From Plasmodium coatneyi (lineage: Eukaryota > Apicomplexa > Aconoidasida > Haemosporida > Plasmodiidae), in assembly GCF_001680005.1 (NCBI RefSeq), contig NC_033567.1, positions 4,340,001 through 4,404,000 of the forward strand: 64,000 bases of DNA, in the 5' to 3' direction. This document shows positions 57,447-64,000 of this stretch, in pieces (positions within the stretch are counted from its first letter, which is position 1; each line of letters opens with the position of its first letter). The notes under the pieces are model-generated. The model did not search any database and was not told where the DNA came from. It worked only from the letters and a program-made list of their open reading frames with translations. The position numbers were made by a program, and so were the translations under genes.

Positions 57447-59533
57447 ATGGAACACCTCTCAATGACGAAGAACAGCCAAATGAACAACCTAGCGGTGTAC
57501 AATAATCAGGAAGCAAACTACAGTTTAACTTCCCCAAACCAGGAGGAATACTCACAGAACGACCTGTTTTACACCTTTTATGACAAATTTAATGAAATTT
57601 TTTTGTTCATACAAAATTTGAAAGAAAATAAAAATGACTTGGAAGACGAAGTAGACGACAATTTAATAAAAACATTACACAGTTTATGTCTTGAATTTTT
57701 AAATTATATCAAACACATAAACGATTTTGGTCATATGAATTTAAGTAAAAATGACCAGGATTTAATAATCGAGTCGTACGAAAAATTTGTGCGACAGTGC
57801 AAACAATACAACGACAAACCGCAAGTGAAACAGCTGGAAAATGAAATTTCGAATTTGCTCGATCTGCTCTTTAATAACACCTCAGGTAAGGCACTACAAT
57901 TGAAAGAGCGAGGGAAAAAAAAAAAATTGTTCATTTGATCCACATTATTATGCTTCTGATGAGGATACATTCCTTCCCTATTTTTATGGACGAATAATTT
58001 TCCCTTGCTCCTTTTTTCCCCCACGCAGAGGCAGTGAATACCCTCTTCTCCGCGGACTCTTTTTTTATGGACCACGTGGAGAACTTGAAGCTAAAGTAGG
58101 GTCTTCAGACGTTGGATGTCGTTTTATGCGCCGTGCTCTTTCGTATCGGTAGTTCGTCTAGTACGATAGGCACAATACCGACTACCTTCCACCCCTCTTC
58201 AGGCTAACCGAGAGAAACCAAAAAATAGAGTTCGAAAAGGAACGAGTGAAGAAGCTGGAGCTGGAGGCGAAGGTGGAAAAATACGATGAGATGTTCGAGA
58301 AGAACAAGCAAAAGGTGAGCCTTGCAAATGTGCCCCCCCTGTGTGTGTACCTACGCATGTATGGTGTGTTCCCCATAGTGTGGATACCGTTTTGTCATAG
58401 AGATATATAACATGGGCGTGCTTTCCCATCACCATACGTATGCTTGTGCGTTTATGAACATGCACAAATCGGAAACAAAATCAGGAGTACTACATTTGCT
58501 TCATATTTCCTGCCCCCTCGAAGAATAACGAAATGGACGAAACGTTGAGCAAGCTTAAGAAGGATATCAATAAGGTATGGAAGCTCGAAACGCCCTTGTC
58601 AGTGCATATACTGAGAAATGTGGGGAATTTTTCACACGGGATGGTAAAATTATAGCGCAATTTACTCCATAATTTTCCCCATTTTATACCCCCTCCCAGC
58701 TGAACGAAAAAATACAAAAATACGACAACTACGTCAAAAAGAAGCGCAAAGAAATCGACATCAACTTTTCGGATACGCTGGATTGCAAGGAAAGGATCAA
58801 GCTGTTGGAGGAGCAGTAAGAAAAGAGAGTCGATCAAAGGAGGAAAAAAAAAAAAAATAAGTAGACACACGTGTGTATTGCTTTGAACATGCACAACATT
58901 TACGTTTGTCCTATCACCCCCACTCTCCCTTTGCAGCATAAAGACAGCCGAACGGAATATCAAAACAACGCAGTTGTCACCCCTTAAAATTGTAGAGAAA
59001 ACGGAGCACTACATCATTTTCGAGTTTACGGTATTATTAATTTGTATATTTATTTTTTATTCATGGCAAGGCGCTTTTTTTTTTTTTCTTTCCGTTTATG
59101 ACAGTCTGTTTACCTTTACCCTTCTGCAGACAATACGCAGCGTCATGCAATTCAAAGTGAGCAATTATCAGTCAAAGAATGCGCAAGTGGAAATCAATCC
59201 CTGTGACGAACATATTCTGTCTTACATAAAATCGAAGATACATAAATGCAAAGATATTTCGGAGATAACTTACTTAATCAAAGAGGTACGTTTGCATGAA
59301 CAGTTCTGGTAAAAAGGAGTTTTATTTTTATGTTTTTTTTTTTTTTTTTTGTTCATACGTTTTTTCATGATTTTGGCTAGACACATTTATAAGTTGCCAA
59401 TTCAAAGTGGCATTTTTGTACAATGCGGTTATGCTGTCTCATGTGTGCGTATGGACCAATTCTTTACCGTTGCTTCATCCCCTTTCTTACATTTCATTCG
59501 TAGGCCATATACTTAAAATTTCTGGACATTTAA
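57447..59533 (+). CDS. Coiled-coil protein with SPC25-like C-terminal domain (putative kinetochore protein), 8 exons
   Basis: Exons 57447-57885, 58029-58095, 58203-58314, 58524-58574, 58700-58815, 58937-59030, 59130-59285 and 59504-59533 join in phase to 354 aa. The first about 150 residues are polar, then helical (Asn/Gln/Leu-rich). Residues about 170-275 are an almost continuous charged coiled coil (ERVKKLELEAKVEKYDEMFE...LSKLKKDINK..LNEKIQKYDNY). The last about 80 residues form a compact domain: SPLKIVEKTEHYIIFEFT, RSVMQFKVSNYQSKNAQVEI, NPCDEHILSYI, and a final helix. Coiled coil plus this order (hydrophobic strand ending F-x-F-T, beta strands, C-x-P/D, helix) is the Spc25 globular-domain pattern of the NDC80 complex, which links kinetochores to microtubules. 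The resemblance is by eye and Spc24 or another RWD-type kinetochore protein is possible. It is longer than typical Spc25 (about 220 aa). Confidence 0.5.
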
Positions 59534-61892
59534 GCTTATCTTTCTTTTAGCCATTTGGAAGAATAAACCCACAGAAGGGGGGAAACAAAAAAAAAAAATC
59601 CTAACATGTGTGTGTATTATTAACCGTTTCGCTTTTCAACAGCAGTGCCTTGTTGCATAATTGAGCAAACTCAATTTTCATATATTTACTTTTTGAATTT
59701 AGAATAATATTTTTTTTTAGTGAAATTGCATTGATGAAATGCCTGTTGTGAACGTACGCCTATTTGTGTGCGCGTGCATCATGATGCCCCTACCGCATGC
59801 GGCGTATTTTTCGACCCCACTTTTTTTTCTTTTGCGTGCATTTGAGTTTGACACATCAAAATGGTTCGCTCCAATTGTGCTTAAAATAGTACTAAGTAAG
59901 GAAGGTGATGGCTACAAGGGGTGGAATGAAACCAAAGCAACGTTTATGAAGCATCCCGTGGGAAGAGTTCCATCACACATTAGTATAGTAGGCTCTACGA
60001 AATGTGCTACTTTAAAGGTTGCCTTTTGTCCTCTCCCTCATAAGGTTTCCCATACATACATGCGCATTTTTCGTTCATTTGGAAATGTGCGCCAAAGGCA
60101 GATGGGAAAAAAACTGAACCGAGCAAATACTGGGCCAAACCACAACATAACGAAATGTTGTTAGAAGGATGGTTCCAACTGAGGTTTCGTAAAATAACGT
60201 GCACGTTCTAACTTCACTAAATAGCAGTTGTTATTCCTTTATGAAAATGCCCAATCGAAGGTGACACTGTTTCGCGGCGTGCACACATTAGCATGGCAAA
60301 TGTTCCATTAAAAGCGGAGTTGATAAAAGGGATAGCTAAGTGGTATATATGAGAAGACTGCTGCACCAGTTACGTGGTTAGGGGAAATGCTCAATGTAAG
60401 AGCACACCCTGCGAGTTCTTCTTTTCAAAGGTGAAACCGGCCGCTACTTCATATAACACCCCGCTTACTATCCATTTCGCTGAAGGGATAATTAGCAATC
60501 TGTTTAATGGTGTGAACATGTATGTAATAATAGTAAGCATGATATGGTCCAATGGGCACAACCTACGTGTAGTAGTACACACCAACCCAACATGGAAACA
60601 AGCAGAGAGGTACCATCCTCAAGATAAGTTATTAGACTGCAGTTATTCCTTCTTTTTGCTACGTATGTGCAGAGGCGTACACGATGCGCTGTCTGTATTC
60701 ACCCCTCCTGACAAATGGGCAGAAATGTAAACAACGCGAAGAGCCACACAGAAAGACCTAATTTTGCGCAGAGGCTGAAAAGGAATTCTGTGGTTACACG
60801 TGCTTGATGTACAACTGGGTTTACCCTTCGACGAACTTTTAAATAGACAGGGGGGGACATCCCTCGCGATTGCCATGAAGGGCATTTTACGAATAGGGAG
60901 TTCTTTCAGATCATCAGTTGAAAAAACGTGTTGCATGCTAAAGGGGAAGGGTGTTAAAATGGAAATCATTCTCCCTTTTTTGCTGCCTTAAAATGGCCTA
61001 CCCGTCCATGCCGTGTGCGGAAATGTAAGCGGATGCAATCAGACGATTACACAAAATGGATAAAAAAATAAAATTGCTCTCTTCTTTGTGAGGAAGTTCC
61101 CACTGCGTTTTTAAAAAAAAAAAAATTCCCTGTTGCTATGGATATACTTGCGCTGATATAAAGAGTCGTCCAGGCAGGCCCTGGCGTGGGGAAAAACACT
61201 TAACAGTTTGACACACAGCACATGTGTACAAGTGAATTGTCCATTTTTTCCATTTTGCGCGATTACGTGATCAATGCGAGTAAAATGTACATATACACCA
61301 ATGTGTACATAATGATGAAAGGAAATTGCAGCCATCACATCAAATGGGAAAAAAAAAAAAAAAAAAAAAAAAGGGAAAAAGAAAATGAAAAAAAAAAAAA
61401 AACACATGACATATTGCGTATCACAACACACTGCGCATTGAATTCCACACTCGCACGCCAAAGTCCACACGTACACATGTAAATTTAACCATGTTCGGGA
61501 GGCAGGAAGTGTAAATTAAATATACGCTTCCTCCAATCACGGGGGTGAAAATAAATGATTAAAAATTCGGAGGTTTCAATTTTTCCAACGAGTGTTTATA
61601 CATAAAGGTGAAGTAAGAAAAAAAAAAAAAAAAAAAAAAAAAGGAAAAAAAAGTTAAAAACTAATGCGAGGGAATATGTGCGTGTACGTATAAGTACAAA
61701 TATTATTGGGAAACATGCCAATGTTCGCTTGACTCCGGTGTACTTATGCTTACAGCTCTCTTCTTCCTTCAGCAAGAGTGATTGTATTCGAAAGAAAGGC
61801 GGCGAATATCACAAAAGTGAAACACAAAAAAAGAAGGAAAAAAAAAATCTTCAAAATATTCTACTTTAACATCGCCAAGAGCATATAAGCTA
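59534..61892. other. Intergenic between SPC25-like and centrin genes
   Basis: 2.4 kb spacer upstream of centrin with A tracts at 61122-61133, 61350-61372, 61389-61401 and 61618-61642. Open frames up to 141 codons (59739-60164) were inspected; none shows a domain. Confidence 0.55.
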
Positions 61893-62693
61893 ATGACAGA
61901 AAATACATCAGTTAGGAGAAGGTATGAAAAGAGCTTCACAGAACGGCCAGGCTTCACTGAAGATGAAATTGAGGAAATAAGGGAAGCGTTTAATTTGTTA
62001 GATACCGATGGGACAGGTGCGAAAAGGGAAAAAAAAGGATGACATATGAACGGTTGAAGCAGTTCTACTCATTTTTTTTTTTTTTTCCTGTCAAAACCTG
62101 GGGCCAATTTTACACAAAATGGGCCACATGCACACCGAGTTATGCTTTTTTTTTATTTTTCCCCCCGTCGTGTTTCACTTTTCCCTGCAGGCACCATCGA
62201 CCCGAAGGAAATAAAGTGCGCCATGCAGAGTCTAGGGTTAGACGTTAAGAACCCAATGATATTCAGGATGATAGCCGACCTGGAGAAAGACGGATACTCC
62301 TCCATTGACTTTGAGGAGTTTATGGAGGTCATAACGTCCAAGCTGGTAGGCCTGCAATTTACATGACGCATGTGCATACTCACGTGTGTGTGTATGTGTT
62401 ATTATGGCCATTCCCCTTCATCACACGACGCACTCACCGAATTGGTTCCTCTACCCACCTAATAGGGAAATAAAGACACGCGGGAAGGCATCCAAAGAAT
62501 TTTCAACCTCTTCGATGATGACAAAACGGGGGCAATATCACTGAAGAATTTAAAAAGAGTTGCAAAGGAGTTAGGGGAAACGTTAACTGATGAGGAATTG
62601 CGGGATATGATTGATCGTGCAGATTCCAAGGGCGAAGGGGAAATTTCCTTCGAAGATTTTTACACCATAATGACGAAGAAGAGCTTTTTGTGA
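61893..62693 (+). CDS. CEN2: Centrin (probably centrin-2/CEN2)
   Basis: EF-hand protein of the centrin family, located at spindle poles (centriolar plaque) in Plasmodium. Exons 61893-62016, 62191-62345 and 62466-62693 join in phase to 168 aa, the usual centrin length. After a short basic N-terminus comes the centrin start (FTEDEIEEIREAFNLLDTDG). EF1 loop DTDGTGTIDPKE is canonical (D-x-D-x-T-x-x-I-x-x-x-E). EF2 (EKDGYSSIDFEE) starts with Glu, EF3 (DDDKTGAISLKN) has Asn instead of Glu at position 12, and EF4 (DSKGEGEISFED) has Lys at position 3 and Asp at 12, so only EF1 has all standard ligands. The family block LKRVAKELGE and the C-terminal tail KKSFL are present. Naming it CEN2 rests on remembered synteny with glutaminyl cyclase and 40S S2, so the paralogue number is less sure than the family. 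Confidence 0.88.
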
Positions 62694-63493
62694 TGAACCC
62701 CTGGGGGGAAGACGTCGTCTATCAGGTGTGCATATCCATTTTTACGATGGGAACATTTCCTAACGGCGTTGTGAAGTTACTATGTGATTCCTCCACCTGG
62801 TATGATCATATGAAGCATGATGACTGCCTGTCGGTTTGAAGGCATTACCAAAGTGTACATTTAATTACATGCCAATTGGTTCATGAACGGAGATGTCCAA
62901 GGGTGGAGATTGACAGGCTATGTTATGTAATTGTATGAGTTGTGCCTATGTTTGAGCGTATCTTCCCTCCTATGGCATATTTTTACCCCTCCGTAGGAGT
63001 GCAAGAAGGTAAACTTGAAGTGTGCGTCCTTCGAACGAAGCGCTCACTGCGAAAACGTGTTTCCTCTTATTATTTTTTTTCCTTTTTTTTTGTGCGGCAT
63101 TGCCGATACCAGAATTTAACAACTTTTACAAATGTACATTCGTTCGATCATTCGATCGATTGTTTGTCTATTTGTCCATTCGACGCGTGTGTGCGTTGTG
63201 TGGACGGCACACATCGAGGCAGTTTTATGCGTTGTTCCGGGGGGCCACGCGGGGTATAAATGCACACACCCCTTTTAATAAAGATTCGATAATTTAAAAA
63301 AAAAAAAAAAAAAGTTGTACACAAGAATGTTTGATAAAATGCTAACATAAAAAAAGGAAAGGCGAAATTGAGAAATGATGAACAAGGCAAAAGCGGGGGA
63401 AAACACACTAACAATTTGTATGCACCACGGTTCATGCAAATAAGTTCAACGTGATTCCTCCGCACCTCTGCTTTGTTGTGAAAGGGGGCAAAC
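62694..63493. other. Intergenic, convergent genes
   Basis: 3' region of centrin (+) and of the hypothetical gene (-). A tract at 63296-63313. Nothing coding recognised. Confidence 0.55.
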
Positions 63494-64000
63494 TCAGGCG
63501 ATCAAATTTTGGTTGGTAAACTTATGGCGGATGTAAGTGTAAAGCTCCTTTATTTGTTCCTTGGGGTAGTAGTGCACGTCGTCCGAGAAGGTGGAGTTTA
63601 TGAGGTCGTTAAAAATGACGGCATTCCTGTACAAGTCTTCCACCAAGTGAAGCGAAAATTCTTTATTGTTGAAAATGTACTTGAAAAGATAAAAGGTGTC
63701 AATAATTAAGTTCCTCAAATTTATAGTAATAAAGATATTTACATTTTTCAAAATTTTTTTTTCTATTTTGGTGACAATTTCGACGAGCATATTAATCACT
63801 ACAATAATTTTTTTTCCATTTCCTTTTATAACGTTAACTAGGTTTTGCATAATTTCATCTTCATTTTTTGTCTTATCGATATGATAGAGTTCTTTTTTTT
63901 TGAAAAAGTTGATGTATTCGAAGAAGTTGGTTTTCATAAAGTGGTTTATGTTGGCTACCTGTACGTGCATGTGGAAATGTTTGTTGTGCGTCTTTTCGTA
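63494..64000 (-). CDS. Hypothetical helical protein, 3' part (5' end beyond the window)
   Basis: The stop is at 63494. The frame stays open through the Met at 63970 to the window edge (YEKTHNKHFHMHV...), so the gene continues outside. About 169 residues are visible. They are highly helical and Lys/Asn/Ile-rich (e.g. VNVIKGNGKKIIVVINMLVEIVTKI, IFITINLRNLIIDTFYLFKYIF), ending with YPKEQIKELYTYIRHKFTNQNLIA. The repeating aliphatic heptads suggest a bundle or HEAT-like repeat region of a larger protein, but no family is recognised. There is no membrane segment long enough to be certain. It is convergent with centrin. Confidence 0.6.
   Translation of the reverse strand, partial: YEKTHNKHFHMHVQVANINHFMKTNFFEYINFFKKKELYHIDKTKNEDEIMQNLVNVIKGNGKKIIVVINMLVEIVTKIEKKILKNVNIFITINLRNLIIDTFYLFKYIFNNKEFSLHLVEDLYRNAVIFNDLINSTFSDDVHYYPKEQIKELYTYIRHKFTNQNLIA

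Noticed and set aside
59739..60164. 141-codon open frame in the SPC25-centrin gap
   Set aside because: No recognisable domain, no splice partners and composition like neighbouring spacer; kept as intergenic.
1..64000. CRISPR arrays, insertion sequences, operons and Shine-Dalgarno sites
   Set aside because: This is eukaryotic (Plasmodium) nuclear DNA; no spaced identical repeats or transposase was seen.

Overview
This is nuclear chromosomal DNA of a malaria parasite (Plasmodium), most likely of the simian clade around P. knowlesi and P. coatneyi. Three things point there. The genes are short-intron, polyA/polyT-flanked and rich in Lys/Asn/acidic low complexity. The core is only moderately AT-rich, unlike P. 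falciparum. An internal (not obviously subtelomeric) pir gene of the kir type, with two pir-like ectodomain copies, sits beside an ETRAMP gene. I recognise the order 40S S2 - glutaminyl cyclase - centrin and the MDR2-type ABC transporter as matching, from memory, a block of P. falciparum chromosome 14 (P. vivax chromosome 13). That assignment is recall, not a search.

Layout. 119-5768 (+): a 13-exon condensin-2 G2 subunit with an apparent one-base frameshift in an A10 run. 6115-6732 (-): acidic hypothetical protein. 7755-11610 (+): UTP12/WDR3 ribosome-biogenesis WD40 protein. 13593-17750 (+): MDR2-like half ABC transporter with a very long low-complexity tail. 19918-21765 (+): protein with two AP2-like DNA-binding domains. 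About 22000-33700: an AT-rich, gene-poor island with lineage-specific genes. It holds a two-exon membrane/exported protein (23194-24016 +), a broken pir tail exon (25080-25345 -), an ETRAMP (26054-26401 -) and a complete four-exon kir-like pir gene (28441-30986 -).

The GC-richer core resumes at about 34 kb. 34343-35368 (+): acyltransferase-like membrane protein lacking the usual catalytic His. 36411-37312 (+): a four-exon small secreted cysteine-rich protein. 37653-38304 (-): a protein with terminal Cys clusters. 40193-41719 (+): six-exon metaxin. 42114-42738 (-): organellar ribosomal protein uS14. 43812-45615 (-): TFIIF alpha (RAP74). 46454-47401 (+): small basic protein. 48321-49864 (-): 40S ribosomal protein S2. 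53097-54348 (+): glutaminyl-peptide cyclotransferase. 55072-56013 (-): FAS1-domain protein. 57447-59533 (+): eight-exon coiled-coil protein resembling kinetochore SPC25. 61893-62693 (+): centrin. 63494-64000 (-): 3' part of a helical hypothetical protein that runs off the window.

The core genes are mostly independent housekeeping units, each with its own promoter region. Several concern chromosome segregation or centrosome function (condensin-2 G2, SPC25-like, centrin). Others concern ribosome production (UTP12, S2, uS14m), transcription (TFIIF alpha, AP2-like) and mitochondrial import (metaxin). Exon boundaries were deduced by eye from GT/AG signals, phase consistency and family resemblance; in every spliced model given, the exon lengths sum to a multiple of three (for condensin, only after removing one A).
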